Below, one piece after another: positions 1-6,688 of a stretch of DNA of 17,102 nucleotides. The position numbers and the translations under genes are program-made. The notes under the pieces are model-generated. The model did not search any database, had not been told where the DNA came from, and saw only the letters and a list, made by a program, of their open reading frames with translations. The DNA comes from an uncultured Eubacterium sp. (GTDB lineage: Bacteria > Bacillota > Clostridia > Lachnospirales > Lachnospiraceae): assembly GCA_910579075.1 (NCBI GenBank), contig CAJTSV010000031.1:8151-25252 (forward strand), written 5' to 3'. The first letter of the stretch is position 1, and each line of letters begins with the position of its first letter.

Positions 1-342
1 AAAAAAGCCGATAATGACAAAGCCCAGCTTTTCAAATTTCCGGTAATTTGCAAGCGCCTGTCCGAGATTTCCGGCACCGATAATAATAATATTATGCCGC
101 TGCTCCAGTCCCAGAATCCTTCCGATTTCGTCATACAGATACTGCACATTGTAGCCATACCCCTGCTGCCCGAAACCGCCAAAATTGTTCAGATCCTGGC
201 GTATCTGGGAAGCCGTTACTTTCATTTTTTCGCTCAGTTCATTGGAAGATATCCGCTCGACCCCCTCATCCAGCAAATCTCCCAGATAGCGGTAATAACG
301 CGGCATCCTGCGAATAACCGCCTGCGAAATTTCTTTTCCCAA
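1..342 (-). CDS. rex: Redox-sensing transcriptional repressor Rex, N-terminal part (runs off the window)
   Basis: Rex represses fermentation and respiration genes and releases DNA when NADH binds, so it reports the cellular NADH/NAD+ ratio. The visible 114 residues begin with a winged-helix DNA-binding domain (about 1-80, with RRMPRYYRYL and TASQIRQDLNNFGGFGQQGYGY). The Rossmann fold then starts with IIIIGAGNLGQAL (glycine motif GAGNLG at 89-94). The remaining C-terminal half lies beyond base 1. I chose a TTG start at 342 because AAGGAG sits 7 nt upstream and the alignment to the family begins there (MGKEISQAVI); there is no in-frame ATG earlier. The reading frame is open across the visible part. 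A promoter lies at 533-561, giving a leader of roughly 180 nt. I could not see a clear Rex operator (TTGTTAA-type palindrome) in that leader. Confidence 0.93.
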   Translation of the reverse strand, partial: MGKEISQAVIRRMPRYYRYLGDLLDEGVERISSNELSEKMKVTASQIRQDLNNFGGFGQQGYGYNVQYLYDEIGRILGLEQRHNIIIIGAGNLGQALANYRKFEKLGFVIIGFF

Positions 343-372
343 AATTCTTCTCCTTATAAGTTCTGTTCGTTT

Positions 373-414
373 CTATCCTGCTTGTGTCTGTTACTATCCT
401 GCTTCTGTGTTCTT
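373..414. repeat. Two tandem 21-nt near-repeats in the rex leader
   Basis: On the plus strand CTATCCTGCTT occurs at 373-383 and again at 394-404, and the bases that follow each copy are also similar, giving two adjacent 21-nt units. They lie between the predicted rex transcription start (about 525) and the rex start codon (342). The function is unknown. They could be remnants of slippage or part of a leader structure. Confidence 0.5.
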
Positions 415-532
415 ATATTTATGTGGCTGTTTTTCTGCATGTTTCCAGCTTATTTCTGTCTGTTTGTGCATGCTCCAGTCTGTTTTATCCATATTTCTTT
501 TTTTTCGAACGAAATATAACACTGCAAAATAA

Positions 533-561
533 ATTATATAAATTTATGCCAGATTTGTCAA
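533..561 (-). promoter_or_regulatory. Perfect consensus sigma-A promoter for rex, inside the 3' end of the ABC-F gene
   Basis: On the minus strand TTGACA (556-561) is followed by a 17-bp spacer and TATAAT (533-538), a full match to the vegetative consensus. The -35 and most of the spacer overlap the last codons of the ABC-F gene, whose stop is at 544-546. Predicted transcription start is near 525. The 343-543 gap also holds an inverted repeat, ATATTTC (491-497) with GAAATAT (511-517), and two 21-nt near-repeats (see 373-414). Confidence 0.8.
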
Positions 562-2496
562 TTCTTCCCAGCGCTCATACAGCCCCTCAAGTTCTTCCTG
601 CCTGTGCTTTAAGTCCGTATGCAGCTCCATGACCCTTGCCGAAATAACAGCCACCTCCGGTTTTGCCATTTCTGCTTCCAGCTCCCCGATTTCCGTTTCC
701 AGCTGTTCGATACGGGCCTCGGTTTTCTGCAGTTCATGTTCAAGCCTGCGCTTTGCGGCCTGCTCCTTTTTCTGCTGTTCCCAGTCCTTCCTGCCGCCGG
801 ATTCTTTTTTCTGCCCTGGCATATCCGGTGCAGCCTGGACTTCCTGCAGGCTGCTGTCTGTGCCAGATGCTGCGGCTTGCAGCTCTTTTTTCAGCGCGGC
901 GCGCTGCACGTCCTTCTTTTCGAGATAATAATCATAATCGCCGATATAATTTAAAATCTGCTGTTCATGCAGGTCTAAAATTCTGGTCGCCGTCTTGTTT
1001 ATAAAATAGCGGTCGTGGGAAACAAACAGCACCGTGCCTTCATAATGCACCAGCGCATTTTCCAGGATTTCCTTGGATGTAATGTCCAGATGATTGGTCG
1101 GCTCGTCCAGTATCAGGAAATTTGCTTCTGACAGCATCAGCTTTGCAAGCGACACGCGCCCGCGCTCCCCGCCGCTTAAATCCCCGATGCGCTTGAATAC
1201 ATCATCATTGGTAAACAAAAAGGCTGCCAGGACATTGCGTATCTGGGTATTGGTCAGGTTCGGATAATCATCCGAAATTTCGTCAAACAGCGTTTTTTCG
1301 GCATGCAGCACCTGATGCTCCTGGTCATAATAGCCGATATGCACATTTGTCCCTGTCGTAATCTCCCCGGCATCCGCAGAAACCATGCCGTTGATGATTT
1401 TCAGTATGGTTGTTTTTCCAGTTCCGTTATTTCCAATCAGCGCCACACGCTCCCCGCGGAAAATGGAAAATCCCGCGTTTTCAAACAAAACAGTCCCGTC
1501 GTAGGTCTTTTTCAGCCCTTTTACATCCAGCACATCATTTCCGCTCGTAATGCAGGGCTCCAGCTGCAGGTGGATGTCCGTCATATCGTCCACCGGCTTT
1601 TCCAGCCGTTCTATTTTATCCAGCATTTTCTCACGGCTTTCCGCACGTTTTACGGACTTTTCGCGGTTAAAGGATTTCAGCTTTGCAATGACTTCTTCCT
1701 GATGCCGGATTTCCTGCTGCTGGTTATAATAGGCATGCAGCTGCGCCGCACGCACCTGTGCTTTTTTCTGCGCATATGCCGTATAATTGCCCGGATAGCA
1801 GTATACCTTATGCTGGAAGACTTCCACAATTTTTGTAACCGTCTTATCCAGAAAATACCGGTCATGGGAAACAATCAGCACTGCCCCCTTATAATTCAGC
1901 CACTGAATCGACTCCATATCCAGGTGGTTGGTCGGCTCGTCCAGTATCAGGATGTCCGGCTTTGTTACAAGCAGGCGGCATAAGGCGGCGCGGGTTTTCT
2001 GCCCGCCCGATAATTCATCCGGTTTTTTGGAAAATTCATCCTCGCAAAAGCCAAGCCCGGTTAAAACACCCGTCACCTCACTGCGGTAAGCATAGCCGTC
2101 TGCCAGCTCAAACTGGTGCACAAGCCGCTCGTATTTTTCCATAAACGCTTCCAGCTTTTCGGGAGCAACCGTTTCCATTTCTGCTTCCATGCGCCGGATT
2201 TCCTGCTCCATGTCAATCACAGGCTGTTTGGCAGACAGGACTTCTTCATAAATCGTCCGGCTGCTGTCAACCACTTCATTCTGTGCAAGATAGCCGGCTG
2301 TTTTGTCTTTTGCAATTGTAACCGTGCCCTCGTCCGGCTCCAGTTCTTTCATAATAATTTTAAGCAGCGTGGACTTTCCGGCACCGTTGATTCCTGTAAT
2401 CGCTGCTTTTTCATAATCCTCAATGTGAAACGATGCCTGTTTGATAATTTCATCGGTGCCAAATGATTTGGATATATTCTGACAGGAAAGTATCAT
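544..2496 (-). CDS. ABC-F family ATPase (YdiF/Uup-like), ribosome-associated
   Basis: This is a soluble protein with two ABC ATPase domains and no membrane segments. ABC-F proteins act on ribosomes, usually at the E site, rather than as transporters. Domain 1 has Walker A GINGAGKST (35-43), signature LSGGQ (162-166) and DEPTNHLD (186-193). Domain 2 has GNNGTGKTT (355-363), LSGGE (440-444) and DEPTNHLD (464-471), so both catalytic Glu residues are present. Between them is a charged linker (about 240-310), and the C-terminus (from about 535) is a Lys/Glu-rich coiled coil, as in YdiF. The length of 650 aa is normal for YdiF. One oddity is that after the D-loop of domain 1 the text reads SIQWLNYKGAVL, about five residues shorter than domain 2 and the family pattern. 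The start is an ATG with GGAGG 5-6 nt upstream. The gene has its own promoter at 2582-2610. An antibiotic-resistance role is not indicated. Confidence 0.93.
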   Translation of the reverse strand: MILSCQNISKSFGTDEIIKQASFHIEDYEKAAITGINGAGKSTLLKIIMKELEPDEGTVTIAKDKTAGYLAQNEVVDSSRTIYEEVLSAKQPVIDMEQEIRRMEAEMETVAPEKLEAFMEKYERLVHQFELADGYAYRSEVTGVLTGLGFCEDEFSKKPDELSGGQKTRAALCRLLVTKPDILILDEPTNHLDMESIQWLNYKGAVLIVSHDRYFLDKTVTKIVEVFQHKVYCYPGNYTAYAQKKAQVRAAQLHAYYNQQQEIRHQEEVIAKLKSFNREKSVKRAESREKMLDKIERLEKPVDDMTDIHLQLEPCITSGNDVLDVKGLKKTYDGTVLFENAGFSIFRGERVALIGNNGTGKTTILKIINGMVSADAGEITTGTNVHIGYYDQEHQVLHAEKTLFDEISDDYPNLTNTQIRNVLAAFLFTNDDVFKRIGDLSGGERGRVSLAKLMLSEANFLILDEPTNHLDITSKEILENALVHYEGTVLFVSHDRYFINKTATRILDLHEQQILNYIGDYDYYLEKKDVQRAALKKELQAAASGTDSSLQEVQAAPDMPGQKKESGGRKDWEQQKKEQAAKRRLEHELQKTEARIEQLETEIGELEAEMAKPEVAVISARVMELHTDLKHRQEELEGLYERWEELTNLA

Positions 2497-2581
2497 GGTA
2501 ACCTCCGTATTTTTCTTGCTGTAATCTTAGTTTCTTTTCCTGAAATCTGCCGCAGCACGTTTCAAAATGCTGCACCCGGTA

Positions 2582-2610
2582 ATTATAATCAAAAATACAG
2601 CTTCCGTCAA
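2582..2610 (-). promoter_or_regulatory. Sigma-A promoter for the ABC-F gene, with a 5' leader hairpin
   Basis: On the minus strand TTGACG (2605-2610), a 17-bp spacer and TATAAT (2582-2587) form a strong vegetative promoter. The predicted start is near 2575. The transcript would begin almost directly with the inverted repeat GCAGCA/TGCTGC (2568-2573 with 2552-2557), a hairpin at the extreme 5' end that could protect the mRNA. The leader is about 80 nt long. Confidence 0.75.
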
Positions 2611-2657
2611 ATAGAACTGGCAGGAGTTTCCAAAAAGCCAGCGGATGTCCCGCACAT

Positions 2658-2704
2658 AAAAGGGAGCAGAACCGCCCTTATCCGGCAGGTTCTGCTCCCT
2701 TTTT
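2658..2704 (-). terminator. Rho-independent terminator after sigE (symmetrical, could work both ways)
   Basis: A perfect 12-bp stem is formed by GGGAGCAGAACC (2662-2673) and GGTTCTGCTCCC (2688-2699) around a 14-nt loop. On the minus strand it is followed by TTTT (2661-2658), and on the plus strand by five T (2700-2704). It lies just after the sigE stop codon and separates the spoIIG operon from the ABC-F gene. Confidence 0.9.
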
Positions 2705-2714
2705 CAGCATTGTG

Positions 2715-3455
2715 TTATTCGAACCGCACAATCTCCCTGCGCAGCCGTTTCATAATCTTTTTTTCCAGCCGGGAAATATAGGACTGGGAGATGCCGAGCA
2801 GGTCTGCGACTTCCTTCTGCGTCATCTCGCTGCCTTCGGGCGTATTATACCCGAAGCGCAGCTCCACAATCATGCGCTCCCTGCCGGAAAGCCGGTCTAC
2901 GGCGTTGCGCAGCAGTTTTTTCTCGACTTCGGATTCCATGTCCCTGGAAATAATGTCGTCCTCCGTTCCGAGGATATCAGACAGCAGCAGTTCGTTGCCG
3001 TCCCAGTCCACATTCAGCGGCTCGTCAATCGAAACCTCCAGCTTGGTCTTGCTCGTTCTGCGCAGGTGCATGAGTATTTCATTTTCAATGCAGCGCGATG
3101 CATACGTCGCAAGCTTGATATTTTTCGACGGGTTAAACGTATTGATGGCTTTGATTAATCCAATCGTGCCAATGGAAATCAAATCCTCCACGCCCACGCC
3201 GGTATTGTCAAATTTTTTTGCTATGTACACAACCAGCCGCAGGTTATGCTCGATTAAAAGGCTTTTTGCTTCTTCGGTTTCCTTCCCTTCCCCGGCCAGC
3301 TTTTCGATGCAGGCATTTTCCTGTTCCGGATTTAACGGGGACGGCAGGACATCTGCGCCGCCGATATACCATATCTCCTGCTCCGGCTCTTTCAGGTTCA
3401 GCATATAATGAAATGTCCCTATCATCTTTAGTACCAAATTATCCGTCCTTTTCAT
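2715..3455 (-). CDS. sigE: RNA polymerase sporulation sigma factor, pro-sigma-E
   Basis: Sigma-E directs the early mother-cell programme of sporulation and is made as an inactive precursor. The 246-aa protein aligns throughout with Bacillus sigma-E, as recalled: the pro-region (about 1-30) before YIGGADVLPSPL; region 2 with NLRLVVYIAKKF, DLISIGTIGLIKAINTFNP and KLATYASRCIENEILMHLRR; the stretch DEPLNVDWDGNELLLSDILGT; and a region 4 helix-turn-helix with TQKEVADLLGISQSYISRLEKK (about 212-233). The first 17 bases overlap the end of spoIIGA, so the two are translationally coupled; the Shine-Dalgarno AGGAGG for sigE lies within spoIIGA. This is the classic spoIIG operon, with the protease and its substrate together. 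The sigG gene that follows sigE in Bacillus and many Clostridia is not here; a strong terminator follows instead. Confidence 0.97.
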   Translation of the reverse strand: MKRTDNLVLKMIGTFHYMLNLKEPEQEIWYIGGADVLPSPLNPEQENACIEKLAGEGKETEEAKSLLIEHNLRLVVYIAKKFDNTGVGVEDLISIGTIGLIKAINTFNPSKNIKLATYASRCIENEILMHLRRTSKTKLEVSIDEPLNVDWDGNELLLSDILGTEDDIISRDMESEVEKKLLRNAVDRLSGRERMIVELRFGYNTPEGSEMTQKEVADLLGISQSYISRLEKKIMKRLRREIVRFE

Positions 3456-4248
3456 ACTTGCCTCCTGTTGGATTTTCCTGTGGATTTATAATCATCTGAT
3501 AAGGTTTTTTTTCAAACAATGCATGGTCTGCAAGGCCGAGCACGGCCCTTTTTATGGTTTTCGTGCCGTTTCCATATGCATAGCTTAATTCTTCAATTGT
3601 AACTGCTTCCAAAAGCCCGTGACGGCAGCCAAGCGATTCGTAAGGAATCAGGCGCACGGCCTGTGCCGCTCCATACGCCGTTTCATAAACACTGCGGTCA
3701 ATCATGCTGACGGCTTTTCCCGTATACGGGTCGCGCAGCAGGTTTCCGCTGTCCGAAAGGGCTGTCAGGCACAGCCGCTTTCCCTGCTGGCAAAGCTGTG
3801 CCTCCAGATACCGGACGCGGTTTTGAAGCTGCCTGCGAATCCACAGCACAGCTGCAGGCAGCAGGAGAAACGCCGCAGACACGGTCATTTTGTAAGATAA
3901 AAATCCGTTTTCCCCTTCATACAGCCATTCCGTAATCCCGCCCAAAAGCAGGAATGCAAAATACCCGCCGCAGAGGTCTGACAGAAACTCCTGCTTCGTT
4001 TTTTCGCGGAAACAGAATAACAGGACAAGCGGATTTACGAGAAAGTGTACGGCAAGCAGATATACCGCCATATGCCGGCAGCATAGAAACGCCGCGCAGC
4101 TGCCAAGCGTGCCGAGCACGGCTCCGGCCAGAATCCGGCGTGCCGGCGTTTTTCTTTTAAAAAAAACGCTGACCGCAAAAAGCGCCGCTAAGTCTGCCAG
4201 AAAATTGTTTATGGCAAGCACATCTATGTAAACTTCATATATTTGCAT
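3439..4248 (-). CDS. spoIIGA: Sigma-E processing peptidase SpoIIGA
   Basis: SpoIIGA is a membrane aspartic protease that sits in the sporulation septum and cleaves the pro-region from sigma-E after a signal (SpoIIR) from the forespore. The 269-aa protein has an N-terminal membrane half with several hydrophobic helices (about 5-30, 38-57, 60-80, 90-107 and 118-136). The soluble C-terminal half carries LTALSDSGNLLRDPYTGKAV, in which D166 of DSGN is the likely catalytic aspartate (DTGN or DSGN in the family). The length and layout fit the family. The ATG start has GGAGG only 3 nt upstream (AGGCGG gives a more usual distance). The 3' end overlaps sigE by 17 bases. Expression is probably under Spo0A control through the promoter at 4292-4324. 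Confidence 0.95.
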   Translation of the reverse strand: MQIYEVYIDVLAINNFLADLAALFAVSVFFKRKTPARRILAGAVLGTLGSCAAFLCCRHMAVYLLAVHFLVNPLVLLFCFREKTKQEFLSDLCGGYFAFLLLGGITEWLYEGENGFLSYKMTVSAAFLLLPAAVLWIRRQLQNRVRYLEAQLCQQGKRLCLTALSDSGNLLRDPYTGKAVSMIDRSVYETAYGAAQAVRLIPYESLGCRHGLLEAVTIEELSYAYGNGTKTIKRAVLGLADHALFEKKPYQMIINPQENPTGGKYEKDG

Positions 4249-4291
4249 CCACCTCCGCCTCTTGAAGCTGCATTCTGCCAGCTCTTTTCTT

Positions 4292-4324
4292 ATTGTATTT
4301 CATGCAGATGCAAAAAAATGTCAA
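4292..4324 (-). promoter_or_regulatory. spoIIG-type promoter with a 21-bp spacer and an overlapping Spo0A-like box
   Basis: On the minus strand TTGACA (4319-4324) and TACAAT (4292-4297) are near-consensus sigma-A elements, but they are 21 bp apart instead of 17. Over-long spacing (22 bp) is the known hallmark of the B. subtilis spoIIG promoter, which needs Spo0A~P to work with sigma-A. The opposite strand over the -35 reads TGTCAAA (4319-4325), matching the core 0A box TGTCRAA. The upstream part of the 321-nt gap (4249-4569) holds the ftsZ terminator and an inverted repeat; I see no gene in it. Confidence 0.7.
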
Positions 4325-4383
4325 ACTTTTACCGTTACACCGCAAAAAGCAGGGCGGGCTGTCAGGACGGCACCCGGAATCAT

Positions 4384-4427
4384 AAAAAAACTGCCCAGAC
4401 CCGGGAATCGCATCCCCAGCCAGGCAG
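4384..4427 (-). terminator. Rho-independent terminator after ftsZ
   Basis: On the minus strand an imperfect hairpin starts with CTGCC and ends with GGGCAG (4391-4427), with an inner GGGGA/TTCCC arm. It is followed directly by seven T (4390-4384). It lies between the ftsZ stop and the spoIIGA promoter, so the two are separate transcription units. Confidence 0.8.
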
Positions 4428-4518
4428 CCTTTGCTCTTTTACCAACATATTTATTCCATTTTATCCGTGCAGCCCCTGGCGCACAGACTTCCTTTCCAGC
4501 CAATACCCCACTGCAGAT

Positions 4519-4542
4519 ATGTATGTTTTCGTAAACATGCAT
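4519..4542. repeat. Inverted repeat downstream of ftsZ
   Basis: On the plus strand ATGTATGTTT and AAACATGCAT form 10-bp arms around the 4-nt loop TCGT, with one T-G position. In the ftsZ mRNA the same position is a C-A mismatch. It lies about 28 nt after the ftsZ stop codon and before the terminator. It has no T-run, so it is not itself a terminator; it may be an mRNA 3' stem or chance. Confidence 0.45.
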
Positions 4543-4569
4543 CCTTCTTCTATGCATATTTCCATGTTC

Positions 4570-5796
4570 CTATTTCTTAGGACCCTGTAAAAACCCTGGA
4601 ATCTTAATATCCCTTACCGGAACCGTGCTTTCCGGCTTCTTCGGCTTATTGATGCCGTATACCGGCTGCGACGCCGGCTGCTGTGTATTCATGCCGCCAA
4701 ATCCCCCCTGCGCTGCGGCTCCCCCCGGCACAGATGTGCGCGCTGGAAACGGGCTGGCCGACGGACGGGCAGCGCCTGTTCCTGCGGCCCCGTATTTTAG
4801 CGAAGACATGCCAGGCATCAGGGCCGGCTGCGGCTGTGGCTGCACGGCATCCTCAATGCCGGTTGCAATCACCGTAATGGTCGCTTCGTCTGACCTGGAT
4901 TCATCGTATTTTGCCCCGAAAATAATATTTGCATTTTCCCCTACCAAATCACGCACATAGCCGACCGCATCGTTGGCATCCAGCAGGGAAATGGCACCCG
5001 AAATATTAATAATGACATGTGTTGCACCGCAGATATCGGTATCTAACAGCGGGGACGACACAGCCAGCTTGACCGCTTCAATCGCTTTTTCATCGCCCTT
5101 GGACATGCCGATGCCAATGTGTGCAAGACCCTTGTCCTTCATGACTGTCTGCACGTCCGCAAAATCGAGATTGATAAGGGCCGGCAGGTTAATCAGGTCG
5201 GTAATGCCCTGCACGCCCTGCTGGAGCACTTCGTCCGCTTTCTTTAATGCATCCGGCATGGTTGTCCTGCGGTCGACAATTTCCAGAAGCTTGTCATTCG
5301 GGATGACAATCAGCGTATCGACGCCCTGCTTGAGCCGCTCAATGCCGGATATGGCATTGACCATGCGGGCTTTTGCTTCAAAGGTAAACGGCTTTGTCAC
5401 GACACCGACCGTTAAAATGCCCTTTTCCTTGGCGATTTTTGCCACAACCGGAGCTGCGCCTGTCCCGGTGCCGCCGCCCATCCCGCAGGTAACAAATATC
5501 ATATCTGCCCCTTCCACGGCTGCGGAAAGCTCGTCCGCACTTTCTTCTGCCGCTTTCATGCCGACTTCCGGGTCTGCTCCCGCCCCAAGCCCCTTGGTCA
5601 GTTTTTCGCCTATCTGGATAAGCGTTGGTGCCTTGCAGAGCATCAGGGCCTGTTTATCTGTATTGACGCCGACGAATTCCACGCCGCCGATATTTTCATC
5701 AATCATTCTATTTACTGCATTGTTACCCGCGCCACCGACTCCGATAACAATGATTTTTGCACTGGAATCTGATTCCGTTGTTGTAATTTCAAGCAA
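4570..5796 (-). CDS. ftsZ: Cell division protein FtsZ (tubulin-like GTPase)
   Basis: FtsZ polymerises with GTP at midcell into the ring that recruits the divisome. The 408-aa protein has the N-terminal GTPase fold (KIIVIGVGGAGNNAVNRM from 14; signature GGGTGTG at 107-113) and the T7 loop NLDFADV (209-215), which completes the GTPase site of the next subunit. A Pro/Ala/Gly-rich linker (about 318-393) precedes the C-terminal peptide DIKIPGFLQ near 396-404, which binds membrane tethers. I place the start at a TTG (5796) because AAGGAGGT lies 8 nt upstream and the protein then begins MLEITTTESD. The open frame reaches 5898 but that extension covers the promoter. The partner gene ftsA is not adjacent. 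The gene has its own promoter in the 151-nt gap after divIB and ends in a terminator. Confidence 0.97.
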   Translation of the reverse strand: MLEITTTESDSSAKIIVIGVGGAGNNAVNRMIDENIGGVEFVGVNTDKQALMLCKAPTLIQIGEKLTKGLGAGADPEVGMKAAEESADELSAAVEGADMIFVTCGMGGGTGTGAAPVVAKIAKEKGILTVGVVTKPFTFEAKARMVNAISGIERLKQGVDTLIVIPNDKLLEIVDRRTTMPDALKKADEVLQQGVQGITDLINLPALINLDFADVQTVMKDKGLAHIGIGMSKGDEKAIEAVKLAVSSPLLDTDICGATHVIINISGAISLLDANDAVGYVRDLVGENANIIFGAKYDESRSDEATITVIATGIEDAVQPQPQPALMPGMSSLKYGAAGTGAARPSASPFPARTSVPGGAAAQGGFGGMNTQQPASQPVYGINKPKKPESTVPVRDIKIPGFLQGPKK

Positions 5797-5828
5797 AGGT
5801 AATACCTCCTTAAATTTATGCGTTATTC

Positions 5829-5850
5829 TGTGCCAGAGCGACTGGGCACA
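5829..5850 (-). other. Hairpin in the ftsZ 5' leader
   Basis: TGTGCC and GGCACA form a perfect 6-bp outer stem (5845-5850 with 5829-5834) in the mRNA leader between the ftsZ promoter and the Shine-Dalgarno sequence. An inner AG/CT pairing is possible. There is no T-run, so it is not a terminator. Its role is unknown. Confidence 0.5.
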
Positions 5851-5869
5851 AAACATTACTCTGTATTCT

Positions 5870-5898
5870 ATCATATTATTTTTTCCGGCTGAAATCAA
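5870..5898 (-). promoter_or_regulatory. Sigma-A promoter for ftsZ
   Basis: On the minus strand TTGATT (5893-5898), a 17-bp spacer and TATGAT (5870-5875) lie in the 151-nt gap between divIB and ftsZ. The predicted start is near 5863, giving a leader of about 67 nt. This lets ftsZ be expressed apart from the upstream dcw genes, although read-through is also possible because I see no terminator after divIB. Confidence 0.65.
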
Positions 5899-5947
5899 CC
5901 AGTTTTTTCAAAAATTTTCATATTCTTTCTTACGCAGGCCGCCACGG

Positions 5948-6688
5948 TTAATCCGGTGCAAAAACAGCATCCGTTGTCAGGGGAGTCCAGTTTTCCAGAT
6001 GCAGCACGCCCTTCTTTCCCTTGAGCTGGGGCATGATGGCATCTAAGCGCATGACCTTTTCTATCAGGTACTGCGCATCCCCGATTTCGGCCCGGATGCT
6101 GCCAAAATCAGCAGAAAGGCCGTTATTTTCGCCAAAAGCGATTGTCTGCGGAATCCGTTCGTATTTCTGCAGCTGGTGGGAGAATGTCAGCAGAAGGCTG
6201 AGTGCGTTCTCGTCCTTTAAGCTTAATTTTTCGTAAACAACGACCTCGCGGCACTCAATGCCTTCCACCTTCGGGACATTCTCAATCCTGCGTTTTGAAA
6301 TTTCAACAACAAATCCGTCTTTATCAAAATATACATTCTGGTCATTTGCTTCTATGTACCCGATAATCGCCTTTTCATATACTTTAATCTGGATTTTATT
6401 CGGCGAGCGCAGCTGTATTTCCATTTCGTCAATAAACGGGATTTCCTTCATTTTAAACAGCTTGTATTTGAGTACCACATACAGCGTATTCCAGGAATAT
6501 TCATCATTCAGTACACTTTCTTTAATCTGTCTGTCCGTATACAGCTCATTTCCGGTTACCTGCACCTTGGTCAGCTTAAATCCGGTTATGCCAATCAGTA
6601 CCGCAATTGCAGCAATTCCTGCAAAAATAAGCAGTGCCAGCAGCCTGCGCTTTCTCCGTGCCCTCTTTCTCCGCTTCTTTTTAATCAT
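5948..6688 (-). CDS. divIB: Cell division protein DivIB/FtsQ
   Basis: DivIB (FtsQ) is a bitopic membrane protein that forms a complex with FtsL and DivIC and helps to activate septal peptidoglycan synthesis. The 246-aa protein has a very basic cytoplasmic tail (MIKKKRRKRARRKRR), one membrane helix (about 15-36) and a POTRA domain (about 38-105, FKLTKVQVTGNELYTDRQIKESV). An extracellular FtsQ/DivIB beta region and a short tail follow. The length is typical. The start overlaps the end of ftsW by 8 bases, so translation is probably coupled. Sequence conservation in this family is low; the call rests on topology, the POTRA-like start and the position between ftsW and ftsZ. Confidence 0.92.
   Translation of the reverse strand: MIKKKRRKRARRKRRLLALLIFAGIAAIAVLIGITGFKLTKVQVTGNELYTDRQIKESVLNDEYSWNTLYVVLKYKLFKMKEIPFIDEMEIQLRSPNKIQIKVYEKAIIGYIEANDQNVYFDKDGFVVEISKRRIENVPKVEGIECREVVVYEKLSLKDENALSLLLTFSHQLQKYERIPQTIAFGENNGLSADFGSIRAEIGDAQYLIEKVMRLDAIMPQLKGKKGVLHLENWTPLTTDAVFAPD

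Noticed and set aside
394..492. 32-codon ATG frame in the rex leader
   Set aside because: There is no convincing ribosome-binding site and no family resemblance; kept only as a remark in the rex leader finding.
343..543. Rex operator in the rex leader
   Set aside because: I looked for TTGTTAA or TTGTGAA half-sites in palindrome and found none; the ATATTTC/GAAATAT repeat does not match.
2537..2563. Possible leader peptide of about 12 codons (TTG start) ahead of the ABC-F gene
   Set aside because: There is no Shine-Dalgarno, and the protein is YdiF/Uup-like and not a resistance type for which attenuation would be expected.
4321..4557. 78-codon minus-strand frame between ftsZ and spoIIGA
   Set aside because: It runs through the ftsZ terminator and into the spoIIGA promoter, has no Shine-Dalgarno and resembles no family.
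4973..6046. Long plus-strand open frame (357 codons) opposite ftsZ
   Set aside because: It is antisense to the well-supported ftsZ and divIB, is Ser/Pro/Thr-rich without any domain, and is best explained as a shadow of codon bias.
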